Source: Chelatococcus asaccharovorans (GTDB taxonomy: Bacteria > Pseudomonadota > Alphaproteobacteria > Rhizobiales > Beijerinckiaceae). Taken from it: DNA of 64,000 nucleotides. The DNA lies in NCBI RefSeq assembly GCF_003201475.1, contig NZ_QJJK01000004.1, positions 194,631 through 258,630 on the forward strand, given 5' to 3'. The notes beneath the pieces are model-generated. The model saw nothing but the letters and a program-made list of their open reading frames with translations, had not been told where the DNA came from and searched no databases. The position numbers and the translations under genes were made by a program. Shown here in pieces: positions 46,311 to 54,921 of the stretch (position 1 is the stretch's first letter; every line of letters starts with the position of its first letter).

Positions 46311-46673
46311 CGCATTCGACCTCAATCAGGATACATTAGTATACATATGAATTCACGCCGGGGAACAAGTCAAGGCCGCTCTGCGCGGTGATCCGGCCGC
46401 AGATCGGTGATCCGCCACCGCGGGTTCCCTGGAGCCAGTGTTCATGCGGGGCGGGATATCTTGATGCACGCGCCTTGCCTTGCGCCGGATTACCCGGGCC
46501 GTTGCCGCCCATGCGCGCGAGGTGTGTGGCGGCTCTTGAACGGACAAAAGCGAGTGACGATCAACGACCTCTGAAGCAAGATCGCCCTCCACCGATATCA
46601 ATAGCCTTACGTTACGGACATCGCTATCCGGCAAATCAAATGCGATGAGGTGGATTGCGCAAGGTGAGTCTTC
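46311..46673. other. 363-bp intergenic region
   Basis: No gene is seen. A candidate operator and promoter for the second GST lie within the first 40 bp (46328-46346). The remainder separates the sulfur cluster from the metal-chelate importer. Confidence 0.6.
46328..46346. promoter_or_regulatory. candidate GntR operator upstream of the second GST
   Basis: AGGATACATTAGTATACAT lies 18-36 bp upstream of the GST start and contains the ATACAT core in both halves. Extended alignment with the hyuA site shows GAATTCA and ATCC at the same distances from the core. Confidence 0.55.
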
Positions 46674-47435
46674 TTACAGCGCCTTGGGCGATCGGCAGGG
46701 GCGCACAGGGGTGACGACGAGGCGACCGTCGGGTGTAGTCGAAAACGCAGCCTCCACGCCGAAGACCTGAGCAAGCCTTAGCGCATCGATGATGTCCGCC
46801 GGTGCCCCCAGACCGACGACTTTCCCCCCGTGAAACAGGACCGCCTGGTCCGCAAACCGCGCAGCGATATTGAGATCGTGGAGGATAACCAGCGTGGTGA
46901 GAACGCGTTCATGGGTCAGTCGCCGCACCACCTCCATCACCTCAAGCTGGTGTCGGATATCGAGCGCGCTGATGGGTTCATCAAGAAGAAGGATCTTCGG
47001 CTCGGCCGCCAGTGCCTGGGCGAGAAAGACGAGTTGGCGTTGACCGCCGCTGAGCTCTCCGAGATAGCGGCCCGCCAAAGCGGCGATATCGAGCTCGGTG
47101 AGCACCTGCCGGGCCAATTCGACATCAGCGGGCTTCACGCGTAGGCCCAGCTGGCCGAGGCGGCCGAGCAAGACGGCTTCCAGGACTGTCAGTGCAGCGC
47201 GCGTCGCGGTGTCCTGCGGCATGTAGCCAATGGAGTCTCGCGTTGCGGACCCCGCCAGAACGATCTGCCCGGTATAGCGCACGAGGCCTGCGATGGCCTT
47301 GACAAGCGAGGATTTTCCCGAGCCGTTCGGGCCGAGGACCGCGAGGACCTCACCAGGCTTGGCAGTGAGCGTCACCCCGTCCAACGCGCGCGTGGCGCCG
47401 TAACGGACCGAGAGTGTCTGAATGTCCACGCTCAC
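46674..47435 (-). CDS. metal-chelate ABC importer ATPase, FecE/FepC type
   Basis: This is a 253-residue ATPase with Walker A GPNGSGKSS near residue 36, signature LSGGQRQLVFLAQA, and Walker B ILLLDEPISALD. The GTG start at 47435 overlaps the permease stop by four bases. It is the last gene of the long minus-strand run that begins with copper genes. The family imports siderophores, heme, cobalamin and molybdate. Confidence 0.91.
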   Translation of the reverse strand: MSVDIQTLSVRYGATRALDGVTLTAKPGEVLAVLGPNGSGKSSLVKAIAGLVRYTGQIVLAGSATRDSIGYMPQDTATRAALTVLEAVLLGRLGQLGLRVKPADVELARQVLTELDIAALAGRYLGELSGGQRQLVFLAQALAAEPKILLLDEPISALDIRHQLEVMEVVRRLTHERVLTTLVILHDLNIAARFADQAVLFHGGKVVGLGAPADIIDALRLAQVFGVEAAFSTTPDGRLVVTPVRPCRSPKAL

Positions 47436-48487
47436 CAGAATGCCCTCCGGCTCCGCGTGACGAGCCACACGAAAAACGGCACGCCGATGAGCGAGGTGAC
47501 GATGCCGATCGGCACAATTGCGCCGGGAAGCACCGACTTGCTCGCGATGGATGCCAAGGAAAGGAGCAATGCACCGCAGACTGCCGATGCGGGCAGCAAT
47601 CCCCGCTGGTCTTCGCCGACGAGCATGCGGGCGATATGGGGCGCGACCAGGCCGACGAAGCCGATGGTGCCGACGAAGGCGACCGCGACACCGGTGAGCG
47701 CAGAGATGATCGCAAAAGCGCGCAGGCGCAACCGGGCAACATCGACGCCAAGCCCGCGCGCCCTGTCATCGCCGAGCTTGAGGGCCGTGAGCCGCCACGC
47801 ATCGACCAGAAGCAGGGGAAACGCGCCCCCCAGCACGATACTGATGATCCAGAGCTTTGCCCAGGTTGCCTTCTGCAATGATCCAAACAGCCAGAAGACG
47901 ATCTGCTGGAGCGCTTCCGGCGAAGCGGCGAACTGCAGGAGAGCAAGCAGAGCCTGGAACAGGAAGAGCAGCGCGATTCCGCCCAGCACCAGCATCTCCG
48001 GAGATGCGCCGCGCAGGCTGCCGATGCCGTAGACACCCGCGCAAGCCAGGCCGGCAAACAGAAAGGACATGACAGGGATGGCCCAGGCCTCGGGCAGCGG
48101 CACGACGACGCCGAGCACGATGACAAGTGCGGCACCGAAGCCGGCTCCAGCGGACACGCCCAATGTGTAGCTGGATGCCAGCGGGTTGTTGAGGATGGTT
48201 TGCATGATGCCGCCGGACAAGCCGAGTGCCGCGCCCACCGCGATCGCCACGAAGGCCGTCGGCAATCGGATCGTCCAAACGATCGCATCGACCGTCGGGT
48301 CCTTGGCGAGACGCAGCACCGAGCCCACAACAGCCGTTATCGGCAGGAGGGCGGGACCGGTTGCAACATCCACAAGAAGGCTCATGAAGAGCGCGCAGAC
48401 GCCAAAGAGCAGGACGGCACGCCGCCGATCTGCCAGGCTGGTATAGAGGGCGCTGATCGCGCCCTCATCTGAGCCGACGTGATGCAT
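47432..48487 (-). CDS. metal-chelate ABC importer permease, FecCD family
   Basis: This 351-residue permease of the BtuC/FecCD family has about ten predicted helices. Typical are IRLPTAFVAIAVGAALGLSG, NPLASSYTLGVSAGAGFGAA and the FVGLVAPHIARMLVG segment contacting the ATPase. Its ATG at 48487 overlaps the receptor stop (TGATG). Only one permease gene is present, so it probably forms a homodimer as BtuC does. Confidence 0.93.
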   Translation of the reverse strand: MHHVGSDEGAISALYTSLADRRRAVLLFGVCALFMSLLVDVATGPALLPITAVVGSVLRLAKDPTVDAIVWTIRLPTAFVAIAVGAALGLSGGIMQTILNNPLASSYTLGVSAGAGFGAALVIVLGVVVPLPEAWAIPVMSFLFAGLACAGVYGIGSLRGASPEMLVLGGIALLFLFQALLALLQFAASPEALQQIVFWLFGSLQKATWAKLWIISIVLGGAFPLLLVDAWRLTALKLGDDRARGLGVDVARLRLRAFAIISALTGVAVAFVGTIGFVGLVAPHIARMLVGEDQRGLLPASAVCGALLLSLASIASKSVLPGAIVPIGIVTSLIGVPFFVWLVTRSRRAFW

Positions 48488-49602
48488 CACGGCTTGAGCG
48501 TCAACATCCACGTGCCGCTGTAGGGCACCGGAAGATAATGTTCGTGGTAATTCTTGAAGTTGAGTACCGGGTCCACATCTGCGAATTGTTCCGGGTAAAG
48601 ACGTTTCGCGATGAATTGAATGGCTGTGAAATCATACAGCGTGCGCGCGAGCCCATGCTCGATCGCGTTCAGTTCTCCAGCCTTCACAGCCTTCAAATTG
48701 CCCCATCCGGGCCGTTGCGTATAGGTCGTCAGGCTCGCCCGGGTTTCCTCAGGCTGAATATCGTAGCCGGTTCTGACCGCCTTCGTCTTGCCGACCCATG
48801 ACGACGACGCCATGATGATCATGTCCGGGTCCTCGGCGATCACCGCCTCAGCGTTAAGAGGCCCCCATGGGCCCGGGATCTTGCCTGTGGCAATATTATC
48901 TGCACCGAGTGCCGTTATGATCGCTCCCCACATCGTGTTGTTATATGTATTGCCGATCGTATCGGCGCCGTCGCGTGCCAGCTCTACATAAACCTTCTTC
49001 ACCGGAGCGCCGGCGGCTTTGGCCCGGTCAACGCGCGCGAGAATGTCTTTGTATTGGGCATCATAGAGTGTCGCGAGCTCTTCAGCGCGTTCCTCATTTC
49101 CGAGCACCTTGCCCACCGCGCGGACAGAGGCGAGGTGCCTGTCGAGCTTCTGGGCATTGTAATCGATAACAACGATAGGTATCCCGGCGCCTTCAATCTG
49201 GGCCATCTGCGTTTTTGCCGCGTTGTACCCCCATTCGGACATGAAGAGTACGTCGGGCTTGAGGCCGATTACTTTTTCCGCGCTGAAGCTGCTGTCATCC
49301 GTGTGCCCGATATCAGGCATCGCGGCAAGATTGGGTATCGCCGCTTTGTAACGGTCGAAGATTAGCGGCCGCCAACCTTCCCAAGGTGCGCGCGAAATAC
49401 CCACCACCTTCTTCCACCCGTCAACGCCAGCGACGGCGGTGAATTCCTCGAAATTGAAATTCAGCGCCACACGATTAACGGGTAGGTCAACGGTGACTTT
49501 GCGTCCGAGGGCGTCCGATATCTCGGTCGGGGTCGCCAGTGCTGATGTAGTGGATAATATAATTGCCAAAGCACTAAGTTTAAAGCTGAGCGGAATACGC
49601 AT
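48487..49602 (-). CDS. metal-chelate ABC importer periplasmic binding protein (FecB/FepB-like)
   Basis: This is a 371-residue periplasmic receptor with a Sec signal (LSALAIILSTTSALATPT) and the two-domain helical-backbone fold: SDALGRKVTVDLPVNRVALN at the start, KVIGLKPDVLFMSEWG near residue 110. The ATG at 49602 has a GGAGG site. It is 53 bp downstream of the copper-uptake-associated gene. The ligand is unknown; it could be an iron siderophore, but its continuity with the copper genes makes a copper chelate possible. Confidence 0.9.
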   Translation of the reverse strand: MRIPLSFKLSALAIILSTTSALATPTEISDALGRKVTVDLPVNRVALNFNFEEFTAVAGVDGWKKVVGISRAPWEGWRPLIFDRYKAAIPNLAAMPDIGHTDDSSFSAEKVIGLKPDVLFMSEWGYNAAKTQMAQIEGAGIPIVVIDYNAQKLDRHLASVRAVGKVLGNEERAEELATLYDAQYKDILARVDRAKAAGAPVKKVYVELARDGADTIGNTYNNTMWGAIITALGADNIATGKIPGPWGPLNAEAVIAEDPDMIIMASSSWVGKTKAVRTGYDIQPEETRASLTTYTQRPGWGNLKAVKAGELNAIEHGLARTLYDFTAIQFIAKRLYPEQFADVDPVLNFKNYHEHYLPVPYSGTWMLTLKP

Positions 49603-49655
49603 TCTATTGCCTCCATGTCATTCGGCACGCAAGCATGCTTGCGCGGATTCGTTTC

Positions 49656-50123
49656 TTATTGTCTGTCGTGCTCGCGGTGGGCGGTGTCGGTTTGGGGCTT
49701 GGCGATGTGCTGGTCCATCATCACGAGACCCTCAAAGCTTGATAATTGTTGCGCAATCGCCGGGGGCAGTTGCGCCTCGGATGTCTTTACAGAAAGGGCG
49801 AGCTTTCGGGCGGTCTCAGCGTCCAGCCCGAGCTGCTGCAACGCGGCCGCATCCGTGAGCGCATCGCCGCCGCAGAGGATGATTTGCCACGTCCCGTTTG
49901 CCTCACGGAGAAGGGCCCTTCCGCCCAGGTCGCCCTGGATCCAGCCGGCCACGGCCACGCCGGACTCGATGCTGATGGGAGCGACCGAAAGGCGCGCTTC
50001 GGGGCGGTCGAACATGTGCAAGAGGAGATCACGGATCGCGCCCCGATCGTCGCCGGCATGGACAGCGCCGGTCATGACATTGAACAGAGCAAATACGGAC
50101 GCGCCGATCGAAGTATATTTCAT
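49656..50123 (-). CDS. copper uptake system-associated protein
   Basis: This 155-residue secreted protein has a signal peptide ending in VHAGDD and a His-rich tail (DQHIAKPQTDTAHREH). It has the ADGT-like SVAPISIESGVAVAGWIQGD core seen in proteins linked to rhizobial copper uptake. It is 24 bp after the CopC-CopD gene. A periplasmic copper-binding role is inferred from context and the histidines. Confidence 0.75.
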   Translation of the reverse strand: MKYTSIGASVFALFNVMTGAVHAGDDRGAIRDLLLHMFDRPEARLSVAPISIESGVAVAGWIQGDLGGRALLREANGTWQIILCGGDALTDAAALQQLGLDAETARKLALSVKTSEAQLPPAIAQQLSSFEGLVMMDQHIAKPQTDTAHREHDRQ

Positions 50124-50147
50124 GTCAATTCCAACGTCTTTTCACGC

Positions 50148-51761
50148 TCACGGCCGGATGTCGATGGGGCTTTCGAGTTTGGCCAACTCGAAATCCGAGA
50201 CGAGAATGTCGATGCGGGCTGCCCATCGCCCTGGAAGCGGCAGGTTCAGGGCGTCGACCTGCCACGTGCCGTCGCTCAGCCTTGTCGCGGGACGGCGGAT
50301 CGGTTCGATGCCCGCCGATGGGTTGGCGAGGATGAGCGTGACGGCCTTGGCATCGAGCGGACCGAAGTCGCCGGTCATAACGACGATCGACGCCGACGCC
50401 GGTCCGACGCGCCCTGGCGTGATCGTCAGGTCCGCCATGGCCTTGGCGCTATGAATATGAACGGAGGCCGGCGCTGCCGCGGCCGCGGCGAGCGCACGCG
50501 GTGGAGGTGTGAACCGCCAGAAGGCGGCAACGGCAAAAATGGCGAGAACGATCGCGAGTTCCAGGCGGATCGAACGCACAAGCTGCGCCGTGGCCGGGCG
50601 CTCGCCTCGCTCGGCCGGCGCGGTCAGCCAGAAGCGGTTGAAGGCGGCGAGACCAAACAGAGCCACGAGCAGCACGAGCTTGGCGATCAGCACCTGCCCA
50701 TAGGCGGTGCTCCATAGCGCGCTCGGACTGCCCAACTGGATGATCGCCAGGAGAATGCCCGCCGCGACCAGCGGCAGAACTGCGACTGGAATGACCTTCG
50801 AAAAGCGGCGGAGGGCCAGAATGGCGTCGGGTGACTGCATCCTGAGTGCCGCCGCGAGCGGTATCAACGAGCCGGCCCAGAAGGTGATCCCGATCGCATG
50901 CAGGAAGACGGCGGGACGCGTCACCCACTGGGGTTGAGCCGCGCCGGCATGGCCGCTCGCGGCCAGCGCAACGCCTACCCCCACCAAGGCGAGGAGCGAG
51001 AGAACCTTGCCAATCCAGCCCCCTGCCAGGAGCGCGACGAGGGCGACAGCGGCAGATATCGCTGCGACAATGGCGGTGTTGCCGTAACTCGTGGAGAAGC
51101 CGGTTGTCCAGGCGACGGCATTGCCGAGGGCCGACAAGGGCGTGCCGAGCGCATCGAGCCCCTGCAGCCCCACCGTCAGCGGCGTCACCAGCAAAGCCGC
51201 TCCGGCTGCCCCCACTGCCACGCGCAGCGCAGCAGGAGAGGGACCCCCGATCCACTGTGTGAAAAAGATGCCGCCGATGCCAATGAAAAGGCCGGCATAG
51301 AGCACCACCTTGCATGCCCAGATGGCGATGCGTACGGGCCAGTCGATCGCGTCGCTCACGTTGGGAGGCGAACCGCTGCTCGGGGCACCGATCGAGAAGA
51401 CAGCGGAGCCACCGACGGGGTGGCCGTCCTCGGAAACGATCCGCCAGCTCAGGACATGTGTCCCGTTGCCGAGCCCGGTCGGCGCCGCGATGTCCAGGGT
51501 GGTGTCGCGGAGCACGAAGCGGTCGAGGGTGGTGATGGTGCCGTCCGGCTTGATAAGCTTCAAGACAAGGGGCGATGTCGGCTCGCTGAACGTCAGCGAA
51601 AAGGAATTCGGTGCCGTCCCGACGACAGCACCGTCAGCAGGTTCCACACGCACCAGCGCGGCATGCGCAGCCGCATCGCCTGTCAGCGCCAGCAGGCATG
51701 TCGCCGCGCCCATGAGCATGGCGAGCCATAGGAAAAACAGCGCTCTGGTGCGTTGGATCAT
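50148..51761 (-). CDS. CopC-CopD fusion copper transport protein
   Basis: This 537-residue protein joins a periplasmic CopC copper-binding domain to a CopD membrane domain. After the signal peptide the mature protein begins HAALVRVEPADGAVVG, whose N-terminal His is a copper ligand in CopC; SEDGHPVGGSAVF carries a second. The remainder has about eight helices, with a His-containing segment near FLHAIGITFWAGS. It brings copper across the inner membrane or stores it. ATG 51761 is preferred to 51791 because a hairpin covers the ribosome site of the latter. Confidence 0.88.
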   Translation of the reverse strand: MIQRTRALFFLWLAMLMGAATCLLALTGDAAAHAALVRVEPADGAVVGTAPNSFSLTFSEPTSPLVLKLIKPDGTITTLDRFVLRDTTLDIAAPTGLGNGTHVLSWRIVSEDGHPVGGSAVFSIGAPSSGSPPNVSDAIDWPVRIAIWACKVVLYAGLFIGIGGIFFTQWIGGPSPAALRVAVGAAGAALLVTPLTVGLQGLDALGTPLSALGNAVAWTTGFSTSYGNTAIVAAISAAVALVALLAGGWIGKVLSLLALVGVGVALAASGHAGAAQPQWVTRPAVFLHAIGITFWAGSLIPLAAALRMQSPDAILALRRFSKVIPVAVLPLVAAGILLAIIQLGSPSALWSTAYGQVLIAKLVLLVALFGLAAFNRFWLTAPAERGERPATAQLVRSIRLELAIVLAIFAVAAFWRFTPPPRALAAAAAAPASVHIHSAKAMADLTITPGRVGPASASIVVMTGDFGPLDAKAVTLILANPSAGIEPIRRPATRLSDGTWQVDALNLPLPGRWAARIDILVSDFELAKLESPIDIRP

Positions 51762-51796
51762 GGTTGTCTTATCTGCGGGCTTACCGGACATATCCA

Positions 51797-51822
51797 AGGC
51801 GCGGGCGCACAGGCCCGCGCCT
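51797..51822 (-). repeat. GC-rich hairpin between ycnI and copCD
   Basis: Perfect 10-bp arms (51797-51806 and 51813-51822) enclose a 6-base loop just after the ycnI stop. It may attenuate transcription into copCD or stabilise the upstream mRNA. Confidence 0.55.
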
Positions 51823-51832
51823 CGTATGGCGA

Positions 51833-52360
51833 TTACTTCTTGGGAAGGAGCTTCAGCCCGGGCGCCGGCTTCTCGTAGTCATCCGCCTTCTTTCCCGCTT
51901 CCGGAATCTCGATCCAGCGCGCGGCTGCGCCGTCCGGGCATTCCTGGACGACGGGGAAGTAGAGCATCGTGTCCGCCTTCAGATCGCCTGTCAGATAGCC
52001 ACGCAGGACGAACTCGTCATATTCGTCGTCGCCCAGATTGCCGCCGCTCCATATGACCTCCGTCACGCCTTCGCCCGTCGGCGTGCCGTAGTAGTCGTAG
52101 GACTTGGCGTATTTGCCCTTGACCTTCTCGAGTTTCCAGCCGGGCTTGGGCTGGGGTTTCACCGCAATCACGCCCTCGGGAATCCGGACACGGACGGTGT
52201 TCGTGGCTTTGCCCTCGCAACCATGAGGGACTCGGAAAGTGGCCTTGTAGGTGGAGGACACCGGAGCCTGCTGGCTTTCCAGCGTGACATGGGCCAAGGC
52301 GGCGCTCGCCCCGACAGCCGAGAGCAGGACCGCCGGAATAAGAGACTTCAACGATATCAT
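51833..52360 (-). CDS. ycnI: YcnI-family (DUF1775) copper-binding protein
   Basis: This 175-residue secreted protein has a Sec signal (AVLLSAVGASAALA) followed by HVTLESQQAP. The N-terminal His of the mature protein is the copper ligand in the family, completed by a Glu and Trp; the EVIWSGG segment supplies a conserved Trp. It is a periplasmic copper chaperone of the cytochrome oxidase or uptake pathway. It lies 166 bp after the SCO1 gene in the copper operon. Confidence 0.9.
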   Translation of the reverse strand: MISLKSLIPAVLLSAVGASAALAHVTLESQQAPVSSTYKATFRVPHGCEGKATNTVRVRIPEGVIAVKPQPKPGWKLEKVKGKYAKSYDYYGTPTGEGVTEVIWSGGNLGDDEYDEFVLRGYLTGDLKADTMLYFPVVQECPDGAAARWIEIPEAGKKADDYEKPAPGLKLLPKK

Positions 52361-52526
52361 GGACGGGATTTCCTCTGTTATGACCGGGCCTGACGGCCGG
52401 TTGGGGGCCTGCGGCGGCGCTCTGCCGTTCGCGGTGGGGTGTCCGGCGCAAAGCGGCGCGCCGGGGAGGGGTGTGGTGGATCTGATGCGTGAAGGGGCAG
52501 ATGCGCGGCGAGACGCGCCTGCCACT

Positions 52527-53138
52527 TCAGGGGGCTTTTCCGGCGACAAGGCGCTGCAGCTTGGCAAGCGCGGTATCGGCGTTTTCACGGTAGGCCAAGG
52601 TCCCGGCAAACGCGCCGCTTCGGTCCATCAGATAGACGATGGCGGTGTGGTCGAGCGTGTAGTCGCCGCCTTCGGTCGGGACCTTGCGCCAGAAGACTTT
52701 GTAGGCCTTGGCGACGGCCGCGATCTTGTCCTCAGGTCCCGTCAGGCCGATGATCCGGGGATCAAAGGATTGCAGATAGGTCGCCAGCATATCCGGCGTG
52801 TCGCGCGCAGGATCGAGCGAAACGAAGATCGCCTTGAGCTTGTCGGCATCCGGGCCCATGCGCTGGAGCGTTTCGGACAGTTCCCACAACGTCGTCGGAC
52901 AGATCTCGGGGCAGCGGGTGAAGCCGAAAAAGATCGCGAAAGGCGTTCCCTTCAGATCCCGATCCGACAGTTCGTCACCGGCCTGTGTGGTCAACCGAAA
53001 GGGCCCGCCGGGCCCTGCCGCGGTCTCCGCCTGCGGTCGAGGCCTGGAGGCGGAGAGCAGCGCTATGGCGGTCGTCAGGATGACGGCCAGCACGACCCCT
53101 GCCAGGATCAGGCCGATCCATCGCCAGGATCGTTTCAT
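52527..53138 (-). CDS. SCO1/SenC-family copper chaperone
   Basis: This 203-residue protein is anchored by an N-terminal helix and has a thioredoxin-like domain. The copper site is complete: CPEIC (CxxxC) near residue 86 and His in TLDHTA near 172. It delivers copper to the CuA centre of cytochrome c oxidase. ATG 53138 is 1 bp after the PCuAC stop, so the two are co-translated. Confidence 0.93.
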   Translation of the reverse strand: MKRSWRWIGLILAGVVLAVILTTAIALLSASRPRPQAETAAGPGGPFRLTTQAGDELSDRDLKGTPFAIFFGFTRCPEICPTTLWELSETLQRMGPDADKLKAIFVSLDPARDTPDMLATYLQSFDPRIIGLTGPEDKIAAVAKAYKVFWRKVPTEGGDYTLDHTAIVYLMDRSGAFAGTLAYRENADTALAKLQRLVAGKAP

Positions 53139-53139
53139 G

Positions 53140-53706
53140 TCAGTGCCCCGCGGACTTGCCGTGACCCATGTGATCGCCAGCATCACTGGCGCCGATTGCG
53201 CGCACGTCGAAGGTCAGGTCGATCGGGCCCGCCTTCTCGAAGGTCAGCCGTGCCTTGAATGGCTCGCCTTCCTTGAGCCCGTTTTTCAGGTCCACGAACA
53301 TCAGGTGGTAGGAGCCGGGCTTCAGGACGACCTCGCCCTTGGCGGGAACGGTCAGGCCGTCCGCGAGCGGGCGCATGGTCATGATGCCATCCTTGACCGC
53401 CATTTCATGGATCTCTGTCCGGCCCGAGATGCCGGAGGTGGCGGCAATGAGCCGATCCGGCTGGTCACCCGTGTTGCGGATGACGAGATAGCCGCCGGCC
53501 ACTTTGGCGCCGCCAGGCGTTGCGCGCGACCAGGGTTGACTGACAGTGATCGGGCCGACCGCCATGTCGTGCGCAAAGACTGTCTGGGCCGATGCGAAGA
53601 TCATACCGATGGCGAGAGCGACGAGGCCAAGCTTTTCCTCGAGACTGCGAAATAGACAGAGCGGCGCGCTCGCGCTCCAGGCGCGGCGGGACAAAAACGA
53701 TGACAT
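53140..53706 (-). CDS. PCu(A)C copper chaperone
   Basis: This 188-residue periplasmic protein has a signal segment ending in VFAHDMAVG. It carries the family copper site: His and Met in EIHEMAVKDGIMTMRPL followed by GSYHLMF near the C-terminal part. A His/Met-rich tail (GDHMGHGKSAGH) is additional. It holds Cu(I) for cytochrome oxidase assembly together with SCO1. It follows DUF2946 by 87 bp. Confidence 0.92.
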   Translation of the reverse strand: MSSFLSRRAWSASAPLCLFRSLEEKLGLVALAIGMIFASAQTVFAHDMAVGPITVSQPWSRATPGGAKVAGGYLVIRNTGDQPDRLIAATSGISGRTEIHEMAVKDGIMTMRPLADGLTVPAKGEVVLKPGSYHLMFVDLKNGLKEGEPFKARLTFEKAGPIDLTFDVRAIGASDAGDHMGHGKSAGH

Positions 53707-53793
53707 GGGATATCTCCACGCTGAGACGCGTTCCGCCGCGCGAGCGACAGATCATTGAAGGTGCGTCAGAAGACCCCGCGCATGGCGTCGGGG

Positions 53794-54231
53794 TCAGGCA
53801 GCGATGGAGTGTGGTGGTGCGCGTGGGCGTCCGGGGCTGCCATCGCGGCGCAACGGCGGCCGGACGCCGAGGTCCGGCAACGGATGTGCAAGGACGGCGG
53901 AATGCTCGAACGGTGTTTCCGCGGCGGCAGGCAGCGATAGAAGGACCGGCGCGAACATGCTGCATCCATAAAGGCAGCAGTCCGGCAGATGTTTGCGCAC
54001 CGGGGCGTCGTCGGATGCACCGGACAGGTCGCCCGATGGTGCACACAGAAACGTTCCGAAGACGTCGTTGCGTTCCGGCGAGGCGCTGGCGCCTATTGCA
54101 AAGGCACCGAGGACAGACTGCAGGACGAGCATATAGGCCACGACAAGCGCGACCCAAGCCCATCCCTTTCGCTGCCTCAGCGCCTCCACCCGGCTCTCCA
54201 ACCCCTGATTAATCCGTTCGTTCGCAATCAT
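53794..54231 (-). CDS. DUF2946 protein, Cys/His-rich membrane-anchored
   Basis: This 145-residue protein has one N-terminal helix (WAWVALVVAYMLVLQSVLG) and a CLYGC/CC metal-like motif in its central part (PDCCLYGCSMF). Family members lie with copper genes but the function is unproven. It is the first gene of the copper operon and lies downstream of a 17-bp palindrome. The ATG at 54231 is selected because the helix begins soon after; upstream extension to 54363 enters the palindrome and IS remnant. Confidence 0.75.
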   Translation of the reverse strand: MIANERINQGLESRVEALRQRKGWAWVALVVAYMLVLQSVLGAFAIGASASPERNDVFGTFLCAPSGDLSGASDDAPVRKHLPDCCLYGCSMFAPVLLSLPAAAETPFEHSAVLAHPLPDLGVRPPLRRDGSPGRPRAPPHSIAA

Positions 54232-54296
54232 AGTCGAATGGGAGCCAGCATACCACACCCGACGATCGCCAGTTGGCGTAGCGCGACAGGAGTCTG

Positions 54297-54313
54297 TATG
54301 ACAAATTGTCATA
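54297..54313. promoter_or_regulatory. 17-bp palindrome upstream of the copper operon
   Basis: TATGACAAATTGTCATA is symmetrical except at its centre and lies 66-82 bp upstream of the first copper gene. It is a candidate operator. It does not match a well-known alphaproteobacterial consensus for Fur, Irr or Zur that I can recall. Confidence 0.55.
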
Positions 54314-54319
54314 GGGGCT

Positions 54320-54720
54320 TGACCTGCCCCTGCGATTCGCCGCCAGTCGGAGGTTGGGTCCATCCTCGTTTGAAGGGCGGACGGATGAAGCGGAAGCGGT
54401 TCACGGAAGAACAGATCTTCGCAGTGCTACGCCAGCGAGGCCGGTGCGAAGAAGGGAGATCTGGCCCGCAAGCACGGAGCTCGGAGGCCATTCTGTCTAT
54501 TTGAAAGGCGAAGTATGGCCGGATGGGCGTGTCCGACGCCAGGCCTGAAGGCTCTGGAAGAGGAGAACGCGAAGCTGAAGAAGCCGCTCTTCGACCAGAT
54601 GCAGGAGGCTTCGGCGCCGACGGAGCTTCTGTCAAAGATGGTCGGGGTCGCCGGTAAGCGCGATGCCGTCGCGCATTTGCAAGCCGTCATGGGCCTGTCG
54701 ATACGTCTCTGCCGAGCAAG
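54320..54720 (+). mobile_element. decayed IS3-family element, transposase OrfA remnant
   Basis: A left-end-like sequence TGACCTGCCCC at 54320 is followed at 54385 by a start coding MKRKRFTEEQIFAVLRQR, the N-terminus of IS3-type OrfA. The frame is broken near 54434 and again near 54490; the third segment gives ALEEENAKLKKPLFDQMQEA then SKMVGVAGKRDAVAHLQAV, the leucine zipper and linker region. OrfB is missing. The element is inactive and lies 90-500 bp upstream of the copper operon. Confidence 0.8.
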
Positions 54721-54921
54721 GCCGAACCTGCCGACCGACCGAGATCATCACCGCGAAATGTGCCATGCACCTGCCGCTCCTCCGGCAGGGCGAGCTGAAC
54801 GTCAGCGGCTCTGTCTGGGTGAACGTATGACCGCACCGGTCCCGCGTGATAAAATGAGTGTCCATGCAAAACGGATCATCGCAGGCAATAGGGCGCGGAA
54901 CAGTCCGCCGACGCACTCAAA

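Noticed and set aside
54320-54345. CueR/CopR-type operator (TTGACCTGCCCC)
   Set aside because: Only a left half resembles the CueR site, with no matching right half; the sequence is better explained as the left end of the IS3 element whose OrfA start follows.
54721-54921. Possible OrfB remnant of the IS3 element
   Set aside because: Neither strand gives a recognisable integrase core; no DDE motif is visible.
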